A stretch of DNA of 35,380 nucleotides from an uncultured Gammaproteobacteria bacterium (GTDB lineage Bacteria > Pseudomonadota > Gammaproteobacteria > Coxiellales > Coxiellaceae), in NCBI GenBank assembly GCA_902581285.1, contig CACHNP010000018.1:1-35380 (forward strand). The letters are read 5' to 3'. Numbering within the stretch: the stretch's first letter is position 1; the number at the start of each line of letters is the position of its first letter. The translations under genes and the position numbers were made by a program. Under the pieces are notes generated by a model that was given only the letters and a program-made list of their open reading frames with translations, made no database searches and was not told the DNA's origin. Positions 18,552 to 25,919 of the stretch are shown here, in pieces.

Positions 18552-18640
18552 CCGCTGAGCTTCAACAACCGTCACGTGTCGACGTGCCGAGGGTACGACT
18601 GCTCAGCGGAGGGAGAGATGGCGTCATTTTATCGCGCCAT
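18552..18640. other. GC-rich structured element, possible ncRNA or terminator
   Basis: Just after the chitinase, CCGCTGAGC (18552-18560) pairs perfectly with GCTCAGCGG (18601-18609), enclosing CACGT-GTCG-ACGTG (18573-18586). A third stem ATGGCG / CGCCAT follows (18618-18623, 18635-18640). The 90 bp are strikingly GC-rich next to 30% G+C flanks. There is no T-run after the last stem on either strand. I do not recognise an RNA family. The remaining intergenic sequence to 18790 is AT-rich and featureless. Confidence 0.5.
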
Positions 18641-18790
18641 TTAAAAGTGGATGATAGCTCAATATAATAATTAAAAATAAATTAAAATTATTATAAAAAC
18701 GTTAATTTAATGAATATTTTGAGTAATTTACTGCATTAATACTGACGGAGTTGTAAAGATAATGTATAGTGAAAATAAAAAAAATTTATT

Positions 18791-19522
18791 ATGCATTGTA
18801 ATCAAAAAAACAAAATCGCAATCACCAAACTCAACCATTGGCTTGAACAAACACTGTTGCTCGACGGGGTGACTCACTTTGCATTTACTTATTACAGTCG
18901 AAAAATCAATAGTTATTATGCACCTAAATACTGTTTTACCTCTAAAGCGTACCGCGGCTGGAATCGGTATTACCAAGAGGAAAAACTCATCGACGTTGAT
19001 TCTTGCATGCAAGAGGTTTACCAAAGTAATGTGCCGATGCACTGGAACTGTCAACGCCAATTAGAGAATGCAACTTGTGAAAAGGAGAAACAGATAAGAC
19101 ACGATTCACTGGAGTATGGCGCCCTTGATGGTCTAAGTATTCCAACGCACGGTCCCAACTCTGAATTTGGCATCCTAACCATCATTCGAATGAAGAACCA
19201 AAACTTCAATGAAAGGTTAAGCGCATTAGAAAGTAAGTGGATTGGTGTGGCGCATCAATACTTTCAACAATTAAGGAGCCACTACCAACCTAACAAGCTC
19301 CAATTCAGTGAGATAAACTTAACTGAAAATCAAATAACGTGTTTGAAGCTCACAGCACAACAGTTCCACATTGAATCAATTGCCAAAAAAATGAATATCA
19401 CCAAAAGAACGGTTAACTACCATCTCCATAAAGCCAACAAAATACTCGGGGCTCAAAACAAGCATCAAGCTATAACCAAAGCAATCCAACTTGGTTTTAT
19501 CGATCCAGAGCTCATAAGATAA
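18791..19522 (+). CDS. LuxR-family solo regulator (autoinducer-binding + HTH)
   Basis: The 243-residue protein has an N-terminal autoinducer-binding domain (about 1-165) and a LuxR-type HTH (about 178-240: LTENQITCLKLTAQQ, IAKKMNITKRTVNYHLHKA). Residues W57, Y61, D70 and W85 fall at the canonical acyl-homoserine-lactone pocket positions of TraR/LuxR; canonical P71 is Ser here. This supports sensing of an AHL-like ligand (inference). No luxI-type synthase is in the window, so it is a solo here. The 'GK' turn normally before the HTH is replaced by QQF. Its 3' end, from GTGAGATAA onward, is duplicated twice downstream with the TM2 genes, which makes those genes its likely targets or partners. 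No strong Shine-Dalgarno precedes the ATG. Confidence 0.9.
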   Translation: MHCNQKNKIAITKLNHWLEQTLLLDGVTHFAFTYYSRKINSYYAPKYCFTSKAYRGWNRYYQEEKLIDVDSCMQEVYQSNVPMHWNCQRQLENATCEKEKQIRHDSLEYGALDGLSIPTHGPNSEFGILTIIRMKNQNFNERLSALESKWIGVAHQYFQQLRSHYQPNKLQFSEINLTENQITCLKLTAQQFHIESIAKKMNITKRTVNYHLHKANKILGAQNKHQAITKAIQLGFIDPELIR

Positions 19523-19577
19523 TGCGATAAGCCCCTTCTCATCAATGATAAATTTAACCCAGTCATAAAATAAACCA

Positions 19578-19635
19578 AAAGAAAGCTATTTCCAATCAGC
19601 ATAAACCAATATCCGGTTTTTTTTTAGCTTTCTTT
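19578..19635 (+). terminator. Nested hairpin with T-run after luxR
   Basis: AAAGAAAGCT (19578-19587) pairs exactly with AGCTTTCTTT (19626-19635). Inside it AAACC (19603-19607) and GGTTT (19615-19619) form a small hairpin followed by a run of nine T. It may end luxR transcription. Equivalent sequences lie in the other two units (inner stem AAACCA/TGGTTT plus T-run near 20633-20650). The stems are GC-poor, so strength is uncertain. Confidence 0.4.
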
Positions 19636-19647
19636 GAGTAAAAAAAC

Positions 19648-19674
19648 TTGAAATTTTAACACATGGTCTATAAT
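19648..19674 (+). promoter_or_regulatory. Promoter of TM2 gene 1
   Basis: TTGAAA (19648-19653), 15-bp spacer, perfect TATAAT (19669-19674), about 30 bp before the start codon. The -10 is flanked by an imperfect dyad, CATGGT before and ACCACG after, a possible operator. All three repeat units keep TTGAAA-15-TATAAT, though the dyad is lost in unit 3. Confidence 0.55.
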
Positions 19675-19705
19675 CACCACGAGTTAATATAAGTGGAGGA
19701 TTAAA

Positions 19706-20344
19706 ATGAGCAACACGAAAGAGAGCAATAAAAACTGGTTTCTAGCCTTGTTATTATCTATAGTCTGCTTGGACAGGCTATACCTGGGACAAACAAAATC
19801 AGGGGTAGTAAAAGTTTCTGTTATCCCAATTATTTTTTTAATTTATTTCCTTCTTTGGTATAATTTAATGCATTTTAGAGCCCCTTCTGTTCCCCTGATA
19901 TTTGCCTTTTATCTATCACTCATAGCATTCTGCTATTTTGCTTACTGGTATGTCTCTGACATAGTAAGAATACTCATTCATCGAGAAAATCTTAGCAGAG
20001 TAATGACATCTAGCAAAGCGAAGTCAAATAAATCCACTTCAAAAGAGAGAATGAGTAACGCTGAAGAAAACAATAAACCTTGGCCTCTAGCCTTATTTTT
20101 ATCTATATTCTGCTTTGACAGGTTATACCTGGGACAAACAAAATCAGGGATAATTAAACTTATTATTTACGGTTACTACGGTTACCTTGTATTTTTCAAC
20201 CCTCTTATTCAAGGTATTTCTAATGTTTATATTCACGTAATTTTTTTATTCCTTTTTTGGACCTGGTATCTATATGACATAGTAAGAATTATGTTTTATC
20301 GGAAGAAGCTTTATAGAGCAATTAAATCAGGCAAAGTGAGATAA
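19706..20344 (+). CDS. Membrane protein with two TM2 domains (tandem fusion)
   Basis: TM2 domains are small two-helix membrane modules with a conserved D-R-x-Y-L-G turn and an aromatic-D-I-x-R-I end. The 212-residue product has two: ALLLSIVCLDRLYLGQTKSG (about 13-32) ending YVSDIVRILI, and ALFLSIFCFDRLYLGQTKSG (about 128-147) ending YLYDIVRIMF. A basic linker (SSKAKSNKSTSKER) joins them and is followed by an internal MSNAEENN that mimics a gene start, so this looks like a fusion of two single-domain genes. The start ATG is behind GGAGG. The last codons and stop (GTG AGA TAA) are shared with the following luxR-tail repeat. Function of such proteins in bacteria is not well known. Confidence 0.85.
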   Translation: MSNTKESNKNWFLALLLSIVCLDRLYLGQTKSGVVKVSVIPIIFLIYFLLWYNLMHFRAPSVPLIFAFYLSLIAFCYFAYWYVSDIVRILIHRENLSRVMTSSKAKSNKSTSKERMSNAEENNKPWPLALFLSIFCFDRLYLGQTKSGIIKLIIYGYYGYLVFFNPLIQGISNVYIHVIFLFLFWTWYLYDIVRIMFYRKKLYRAIKSGKVR

Positions 20345-20554
20345 AGTTAACTGAAAATCAAATAACAAGTTTGAAGCTCATAGCACAACAGTTGCACATT
20401 GAATCAATTGACAAAAAAAATGAACATTACCAAAAGAACGGTTAACTACCATCTTCATAAAGCCAACAAAATACTCGGGGCACAAAACAAGCATCAAGCC
20501 ATAACCAAAGCAATCCAACTTGGTTTTATCGATCCAGAGCTCATAAGAAAATGA
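20345..20554 (+). pseudogene. luxR 3' fragment, copy 2
   Basis: This is a copy of the HTH-encoding end of the LuxR gene at 18791-19522. It has no autoinducer domain and no start. It is frameshifted by an extra A in the run before ATGAACATTACC (eight A versus seven), and its end reads LIRK before TGA. It is a by-product of the duplication. Confidence 0.8.
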
Positions 20555-20675
20555 GATAAGCCCCTTCTCATCAATGATGTATTTAACCCAGTCATAAAAT
20601 AAACCAAAAGAAAGTTATTTCCAATCAGTATAAACCAATATCTGGTTTTTTTAGCTTTCTTTGAGTAAAAAAAAC

Positions 20676-20702
20676 TTGAAATTTTATCACATGGTCTATA
20701 AT
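20676..20702 (+). promoter_or_regulatory. Promoter of TM2 gene 2
   Basis: TTGAAA (20676-20681), 15-bp spacer, TATAAT (20697-20702), with the same flanking CATGGT/ACCACG dyad as before TM2 gene 1. Confidence 0.55.
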
Positions 20703-20733
20703 CACCACGAGTCAATAAAAGTGGAAGATGAGA

Positions 20734-21021
20734 ATGAGCAACACTGAAGAGAACAATAAAAACTGGTTTCTAGCCTTGTTATTATCTATAGTCTGCTTGG
20801 ACAGACTATACCTAGGACAAATAAGGTCAGGGATAGTAAAATTTATTTTTTTCATAATAGTTTTCTTTTTAACAATTTGGTTTACGACTTTTGTTATTCC
20901 CTCTGCTAAAGATAAAATATTTATGAACCTTTTTTCGATCTGGTATCTATATGACATAGTAAGAATTGTAGTTTATCGGAAGAAGCTTTATAGAGCAATA
21001 CTAGCTGGCAAAGTGAGATAA
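20734..21021 (+). CDS. Single TM2-domain membrane protein
   Basis: The 95-residue product starts MSNTEENNKNWFLALLLSIV, like domain 1 of the previous gene, with CLDRLYLGQIRSG as the TM2 turn. It ends WYLYDIVRIVVYRKKLYRAI, like domain 2 of that gene, so it looks like a chimera or single-domain ancestor. An in-frame ATG at 20728 is possible, but the one at 20734 aligns with the start of gene 1 and is better spaced from GGAAG. It ends, like gene 1, in GTG AGA TAA at a repeat junction. Confidence 0.82.
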   Translation: MSNTEENNKNWFLALLLSIVCLDRLYLGQIRSGIVKFIFFIIVFFLTIWFTTFVIPSAKDKIFMNLFSIWYLYDIVRIVVYRKKLYRAILAGKVR

Positions 21022-21227
21022 ACTTAACTGAGAATCAAATAACATGCTTGAAGCTCACAGCATAACAGTTACACATTGAATCATTTGCAAAAAAAATGAA
21101 TAACAGCAAAAGAACGGTTAACTACCATCTTCATAAAGTCAACAAAATACTGGGTGCTCAAAACAAGCATCAAGCCATAACCAAAGTAATACAACTTGGT
21201 TTTATCTATCCAGAGTTCATAAGATAA
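21022..21227 (+). pseudogene. luxR 3' fragment, copy 3
   Basis: This is another start-less copy of the luxR HTH end, with a TAA in frame early (GCATAACAG for GCACAACAG) and the same eight-A frameshift. It ends LIRK-like at ATA AGA TAA. Confidence 0.75.
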
Positions 21228-21350
21228 TGAGATAAACCCCTTCTCATCAGTGATGTATTTAACCCAGTCACAAAATAAACCAAAAAAAAGTTTCGAATCA
21301 GCATAAAACAATATCTGGTTTTTTTTCAGCTTTCTTTGAGTAAAAAAAGA

Positions 21351-21377
21351 TTGAAATTTCGTCATATTGTCTATAAT
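21351..21377 (+). promoter_or_regulatory. Promoter of TM2 gene 3
   Basis: TTGAAA (21351-21356), 15-bp spacer, TATAAT (21372-21377), kept although the dyad around the -10 has diverged. Confidence 0.45.
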
Positions 21378-21409
21378 GGTTTAGCGCATCCTTACTAAAT
21401 GAGGACTCT

Positions 21410-21753
21410 ATGATCAAAGAAAATAACAATCGAAAAATAAATTGGATCGTGGCGCTATTACTCAGCTTTTTTGGTTTTGATCGGTTGTGTGTTGGTGCAT
21501 ATAAAACAGGAATAATGAAAATAATGTTTATTTATTTTGTTGTTTTTATTGTTTCCTCTTATTAGTCACACCAAACGTAAAAACTGTGCTTAAATTAATA
21601 GTATTTGCAGCCACTATTTATATTTTTGATATTATAAAAATACTGATTTACCGAGAACGTGTAAAGCAAAAGTATGATGAAGATATACTATCAAAAATTT
21701 TTATTAAAAAAGACAATATTGCTTCTAGAAATAACTCAAACGGTATGATTTAA
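21410..21753 (+). pseudogene. Frameshifted TM2-domain gene
   Basis: From ATG 21410 the frame reads a TM2 first half (VALLLSFFGFDRLCVGAYKTG) and stops at 21563-21565. Shifting one frame near 21560 (restoring one base at TATTAGTC) continues with TVLKLIVFAATIYIFDIIKI and YRERVKQKYDED to a TAA at 21751-21753. One ancestral TM2 gene of about 115 codons is inferred, broken by a single-base deletion. The TAA abuts the TTG of the next frame. Confidence 0.65.
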
Positions 21754-21987
21754 TTGAATTATCACCCCATGTTAATGCTTTCGATTGTCTGCGGACTGCT
21801 TGGAATAGACCGTTTTCTTATGGGAAAAAAACACAAAAGAATTGCTCGTTTAAAGTTCTTCACACTAGGCGGGCTGGGTATATTATATATTATGGATATC
21901 ATCAGAATTAGTAGGAAGTCCAGCTTCAACAGCACTGTGAGCTGGTTCGATCAGGGAGCAGAACAACCAATTAAAAAAGAAAACTAA
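21754..21987 (+). CDS. Small TM2-domain protein, possibly second half of a two-domain gene
   Basis: The frame of 77 codons encodes LSIVCGLLGIDRFLMGKKHK and GILYIMDIIRISRK, a full TM2 module. The only upstream start is a TTG at 21754 directly after the previous stop; an ATG at 21769 or 21775 would shorten it. Layout (TM2, linker, TM2) mirrors the fused gene at 19706-20344, so this may be domain 2 of a split gene, translated only by coupling if at all. The next 200 bp, to the convergent MFS gene, are AT-rich and empty. Confidence 0.55.
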   Translation: MNYHPMLMLSIVCGLLGIDRFLMGKKHKRIARLKFFTLGGLGILYIMDIIRISRKSSFNSTVSWFDQGAEQPIKKEN

Positions 21988-22189
21988 AATAAGCAAAAAA
22001 AAACAACAAAATAACGCAAACTAAAAAAAAGACTTTTCTTATATCACACAAAGGAAATTAAGTTATTTATTGCAGTTATTAAATTAATAAAACCCACTCA
22101 ATAGCAAATCATATTAAAGGAAATAAAATCAAACACAACTGACTAAACCACAAAGTAACCGAACATAATAATTCAATAACAACAGAAAA

Positions 22190-23602
22190 TTAAGTTTCGA
22201 CACCCGTTATAGCATTATCATCGATCTGTTTCACATCCTCAGTAGCAGACAAACACAGACGACCCATTTCGGGTAATAAAAGTGTTAAACCAAGTCCAGT
22301 CAAAGACACTAAAGACATCATAAACATCAATTTTTGTATGCCATAATTCTTAAGTAAATAAGGCAGAAAGAAAACCCCAACGAAAGCGCCGACTTTTCCA
22401 ACCGCAGCAGAAATACCATGCGCTCTTGCCCTGATGGCCGTGGGGTATATTTCCGATGGAATCAGAAAAGTAGTTGTGTTTGGTCCAAAGTTAATAAAAA
22501 AGTAACTAACTCCGTAGATAATAAAAAATAAAGCAAAATTAGACATTACTGTGGTATAGCTGTGTGCTGAAACAAATTGAACTTTAACCCCAGCAAGACC
22601 GGATGCAATTAATGCAAAACAAACGGCCATCGCCAAAAAACCGAGTAATTGTAAATTTCGTCGACCAATTTTATCAATGTACTTGGCTGCTAAAATGTAG
22701 CCTGGAACAGCAAATAAGGTAAAGATAGCAGCACTCATCAGCGTGTGATTTAGCAAAGAAGCATGTGGACTTAGGCTAGCCAGAATCTTGACATTGGAAA
22801 TACCATTACCGTATAACGCCACGTCCATCAAAAACCAAGCACCGCATGTCGCTACCAAGTACATAATCCACTTAGGTTGTAACAAAGACTGTTTTTTATA
22901 ACGCAAGCGAACAACATCATCTTCCACACCAGCCAAATCACTGACAACTCGACTCGCTTCAACAGGCAAGTCCTTTACTCGCGCATAGTGCGGAGATTCC
23001 TGAATTTTTCGACGTAGATAAAATACTGAGCCTGCAGGAATCATGCCAAACCCCAACAACAGACGCCAAACGACTGACTGATCAATATTAATCGCCAGCA
23101 AAATGGACGCTAATAACGAGCCAAAAATCAAACCAACGGCTTGCATTGCAAACACCAGTAACACCATAAACCCTCTTTTTTGCGGACAGGAGTGCTCACT
23201 GGCAACCACAGCGCTTGAAGGATAATCTCCACCAATACCCAAACCAACAACAATACGGGCAATGAGCAACCAGGTGAAGTTTTGCGCCGTGCAAGACAAT
23301 AACACCCCAAAAAACAAAACGGCTATTTCATAGCCGTACAGCTTTTTACGACCCAGCAAGTCAGAAAGAAAGCCAAAAGTAATCGAGCCTAGCGCTGCTG
23401 AGGCGAGTGACGCTCCGTTTAACACCGCTTGCTGCCAAAGAGTCAAGTTCCATACACCTTGATGAGCTAAAATGGCGGTAACTACACCCATGATAAATAA
23501 CTCATATGCATCTGCAAAAAAACCCACACCTGCGGTCAACATAAAGCGCCATCTAAAACCGGTCTTTTTGTTTCCAGACATAACATCTGCTTTTGAATTC
23601 AT
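22190..23602 (-). CDS. MFS transporter, phosphate:H+ symporter (PHS) type
   Basis: The 470-residue protein has about 12 hydrophobic segments with a long central loop. The MFS loop motif GFLSDLLGRKKLYG follows helix 2. GGDYPSSAVVASEH near residue 124 and WFLMDVALYGNGISN after the central loop match the PHS family (TC 2.A.1.9; Pho84-like), whose members carry phosphate or organic anions. The substrate here is not provable. The C-terminal half has PSEIYPTAIRARAHGISAA, also typical. It starts 24 bp after the ABC permease gene on the same strand, with AGGAA upstream, so it is probably the third gene of that operon. Confidence 0.88.
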   Translation of the reverse strand: MNSKADVMSGNKKTGFRWRFMLTAGVGFFADAYELFIMGVVTAILAHQGVWNLTLWQQAVLNGASLASAALGSITFGFLSDLLGRKKLYGYEIAVLFFGVLLSCTAQNFTWLLIARIVVGLGIGGDYPSSAVVASEHSCPQKRGFMVLLVFAMQAVGLIFGSLLASILLAINIDQSVVWRLLLGFGMIPAGSVFYLRRKIQESPHYARVKDLPVEASRVVSDLAGVEDDVVRLRYKKQSLLQPKWIMYLVATCGAWFLMDVALYGNGISNVKILASLSPHASLLNHTLMSAAIFTLFAVPGYILAAKYIDKIGRRNLQLLGFLAMAVCFALIASGLAGVKVQFVSAHSYTTVMSNFALFFIIYGVSYFFINFGPNTTTFLIPSEIYPTAIRARAHGISAAVGKVGAFVGVFFLPYLLKNYGIQKLMFMMSLVSLTGLGLTLLLPEMGRLCLSATEDVKQIDDNAITGVET

Positions 23603-23626
23603 ATCATCATTCCTAGTAATTAAAAT

Positions 23627-24400
23627 TTAATTTCGTAAACCTTTTGAATTTTTCAGCATAAACAAGTTGATCATAATGAAAATAACATTAAAAATAGCTA
23701 ATGCCACAAGAGCGATATTGATATCAGTCCCTTCTATGCCTAACATCCCATATCGAAATGAGCTGATGATATAGCGAATGGGATTTAGCTCAGACAAAAA
23801 ACGCCACAAAGGCGGCAATAATGAGATGGAATAAAATACCCCAGCCAAGTAGGTTAGTGGTGATATAACAAAACTCGGCACCCACGATACGTCATCAAAT
23901 TTTCGCGCAACAATTCCATTTAGCAACCCGATCAATGAAAACAACGTCGAAGTGAAAAACAAAGTATAAATCAAGACGAACCAATGATGCACAAAAACAT
24001 GAGTAAACAATAATGACGTCAGTAACACCATGACACCAACAACAACCGAGCGAAAAACACTACCCGTTACGTACCCCAGTAAAATTATCCAATTTGGCAT
24101 GGGAGATACCAGCATTTCTTCAATAGAGCGACTAAACTTAGCCGAGAAAAAAGACGAAGACGTATTGATGTATGCGCTCATCAAAACCGACATCATGATA
24201 AGGCCCGGCGAAATGAACTGAATATAAGAATAACCGTTAATAGATGGCACGTGTTTTCCTACCACCTTTCCAAAAATACAATAGTAGAGCAACATGGTAA
24301 TTACCGGTGGCACAAACACCTGCGTCCATATACGTAAACATCGACCCACTTCTTTTCGCGCAATGGTAGCATAAGCATTGTATTGTTCTAGTGCTGTCAT
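23627..24400 (-). CDS. yadH: ABC-2 type exporter permease (YadH-like)
   Basis: The 257-residue membrane protein has six predicted helices. It closely follows E. coli YadH in sequence, for example RCLRIWTQVFVPPVITMLLY, FISPGLIMMSV, FSLIGLLNGIVARKFDD and ISPLTYLAGVFYSISLLPP. YadH is the permease of an ABC-2 exporter of uncertain substrate. The start ATG overlaps the ATPase stop by 4 bp (ATGA), so the two are coupled. This gene is intact although its ATPase partner is frameshifted. Confidence 0.9.
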   Translation of the reverse strand: MTALEQYNAYATIARKEVGRCLRIWTQVFVPPVITMLLYYCIFGKVVGKHVPSINGYSYIQFISPGLIMMSVLMSAYINTSSSFFSAKFSRSIEEMLVSPMPNWIILLGYVTGSVFRSVVVGVMVLLTSLLFTHVFVHHWFVLIYTLFFTSTLFSLIGLLNGIVARKFDDVSWVPSFVISPLTYLAGVFYSISLLPPLWRFLSELNPIRYIISSFRYGMLGIEGTDINIALVALAIFNVIFIMINLFMLKNSKGLRN

Positions 24401-25319
24401 GACACATCCCTTGAGGTTAGAGAAACAAACAACTCCTCTAATCGATTGGTTTTATTTCGCATGCTTTTCACAACCCAGTTCATTGAAGAGATAAAAGCAA
24501 AGATATCAGACAAATTCTGTTGAGCGCTGATGCTCACCTGCAATGTTTTATCAGTAGTTTGTTTAGCCGAAAAAGGCAGTTCAAGACCTGGTTGTAATGA
24601 AAAAGGTTCAGTCATATCAAATAAAAAACTTTGGCAATCCAGTTTTGACAACAAAGTCTGTTTATCTGTGTCTTCAATAACATCACCATGATTGATGATT
24701 GCAATACGATCACATAACTGCTCTGCTTCCTCTAAATAATGAGTGGTCAAAATGATGGTGGTTCCAGCACTGTGCAGCTGCTTTAAATAGTCCCACATAC
24801 TTCTGCGTATCTCAATATCAACCCCGGCAGTAGGCTCATCCAAAATGAGTAATCGAGGCTTGTGCACCATTGCTCTGGCTATCATTAGTCGGCGCTTCAT
24901 CCCCCCCTGACAACGTTCTTGAAATACTATTTCTTTTATCCCACAATTGCAGTTTTTTTAGATATTCAACCGTTCTTTCTTTTGCTAAGGAATGAGAAAG
25001 GCCAAAATAGCCCGCCTGATTCATAACAATATTCTGCACTTTTTCAAATATGCTAAAATTAAATTCCTGAGGTACAGTGCCTATGCAAGACTTTACCGCA
25101 CTTGGTTGTGTATCCAAGTCGAAACCAAAAACTTTAACTTGGCCTGATGATTTTTTTTACCAGCGAATTAAGCACACCAATGAGAGTGGACTTACCCGCG
25201 CCATTCGGCCCTAACAAAGCAATGAACTCACCCTCTTGAACACGTAAATCAACACCATTTAAGGCAACAACACCGTTTTTGTAGGTTTTTTTTAAGCCAG
25301 CTATTTCCAAAGCAAGCAT
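24397..25319 (-). pseudogene. yadG: ABC exporter ATP-binding protein (YadG-like), two frameshifts
   Basis: Three overlapping frames together make one ABC ATPase: Walker [10 protein letters not shown] with its start at 25319, the middle part with VPQEFNFSIFEKV, and the signature LSGG, MKRRLMIARAM, Walker B LLILDEPTAGVD and H-loop TTHYLEEAEQLCDR. The frame breaks at an eight-base run (T at 25149-25156, read as A) and at a seven-base run (C at 24901-24907, read as G). Removing one base at each restores VKKSSGQ and LSGGMKRR. The repaired gene would encode about 306 residues, normal for YadG. It is either a recent pseudogene, sequencing error, or rescued by slippage. Confidence 0.88.
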
Positions 25320-25641
25320 AATTTAATGCACCGATATCTGTTTATGAACCGACATTCTAGACGATTAATTGACAGTTATCTAGAAATAAAATCATTATAA
25401 AATAAAATAGAAAAACAAATAAATCCAACTAAAATAAAAGCAAAATTAAAATAACAAAAACGTACGAGACACTCAGTCAGGTGACACCATTGCAAAATAA
25501 CCAGAAAAAAACCAACATCAAAACACGCCTTGTTTCCTCATAAAAAACAATAAACTACATATCTAATGCACAAAATAAAAACGATCAAACTAACTTCAAT
25601 TAAATTTTCAGATAGGTATTTAAATTTGATTGATCCGGTGG
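25320..25641. other. AT-rich divergent intergenic region
   Basis: About 320 bp between the start of the ABC ATPase gene and the tRNA promoter. It must hold the ABC operon promoter on the minus strand, but no convincing -35/-10 pair, repeat or small gene is visible. Confidence 0.5.
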
Positions 25642-25647
25642 TATGAT
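25619..25647 (+). promoter_or_regulatory. Candidate tRNA promoter (extended -10)
   Basis: TGGTATGAT ending at 25647 fits an extended -10 (TGn before TATGAT), with a weak TTTAAA 17 bp upstream. It lies 53 bp before tRNA-Ser. Confidence 0.4.
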
Positions 25648-25700
25648 ACGTCACCTTGCAGTTAAAACTGCTCACTAGTGAGCATAAAAGCAGCAACGAA

Positions 25701-25790
25701 GGAGAGATGGCTGAGTGGCTGAAAGCGCTCCCCTGCTAAGGGAGTATAGGTTAACCCCTATCGAGGGTTCGAATCCCTCTCTCTCCGCCA
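25701..25790 (+). tRNA. serV: tRNA-Ser(GCU)
   Basis: This is a 90-nt class II tRNA. Acceptor GGAGAGA pairs with TCTCTCC. The anticodon stem CTCCC/GGGAG carries loop CTGCTAA with anticodon GCT. A long variable arm (TATAGG...CCTATC) and GGTTCGAATCC T-arm follow, with encoded CCA. It reads AGY serine codons. It corresponds to the tRNA-Ser found beside csrA in many gammaproteobacteria. Confidence 0.96.
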
Positions 25791-25842
25791 CAAAAAATGG
25801 TAATAACCATATCAAATGTATGGTGCTTACAAAGAATAATAT

Positions 25843-25919
25843 GCGCCCGTAGCTCAGCTGGATAGAGTACCTGGCTACGAACTAGGGGGTCGGAGGTTCG
25901 AATCCTTCCGGGCGCGCCA
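25843..25919 (+). tRNA. argV: tRNA-Arg(ACG)
   Basis: This is a 77-nt tRNA. Acceptor GCGCCCG pairs with CGGGCGC; D-arm AGCTCAGCTGGATAGAGT; anticodon stem CCTGG/CTAGG with loop CTACGAA (anticodon ACG, A34 normally modified to inosine); T-arm GGAGGTTCGAATCCTTC; encoded CCA. It lies 52 bp after tRNA-Ser and is probably co-transcribed, as serV-argV are in E. coli. Confidence 0.96.

Larger units (their letters stand above)
19310..19813 (+). repeat. Amplified unit copy 1: luxR 3' end + intergenic + TM2 start
   Basis: This stretch runs from GTGAGATAAACTTAACTGA inside luxR, through the stop, hairpin and promoter, into the first 35 or so codons of the TM2 gene. It recurs at about 20336 and 21013 in the same order and strand, with roughly 90% identity by eye in copies 1 and 2 and less in copy 3. 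Confidence 0.85.
20336..20842 (+). repeat. Amplified unit copy 2
   Basis: Same content and order as copy 1: luxR tail, hairpin, promoter and TM2 start. The junction falls exactly at GTGAGATAA at the end of TM2 gene 1. Confidence 0.85.
21013..21377 (+). repeat. Amplified unit copy 3
   Basis: Third copy of luxR tail, intergenic hairpin region and promoter, more diverged than copies 1 and 2. Similarity fades after the TATAAT, although a TM2 gene still follows. Confidence 0.8.

Noticed and set aside
18552..18609. Integron attC site
   Set aside because: The arms pair well but the conserved core-site bases (GTTRRRY and its complement) are missing, and no integrase or cassette array is seen.
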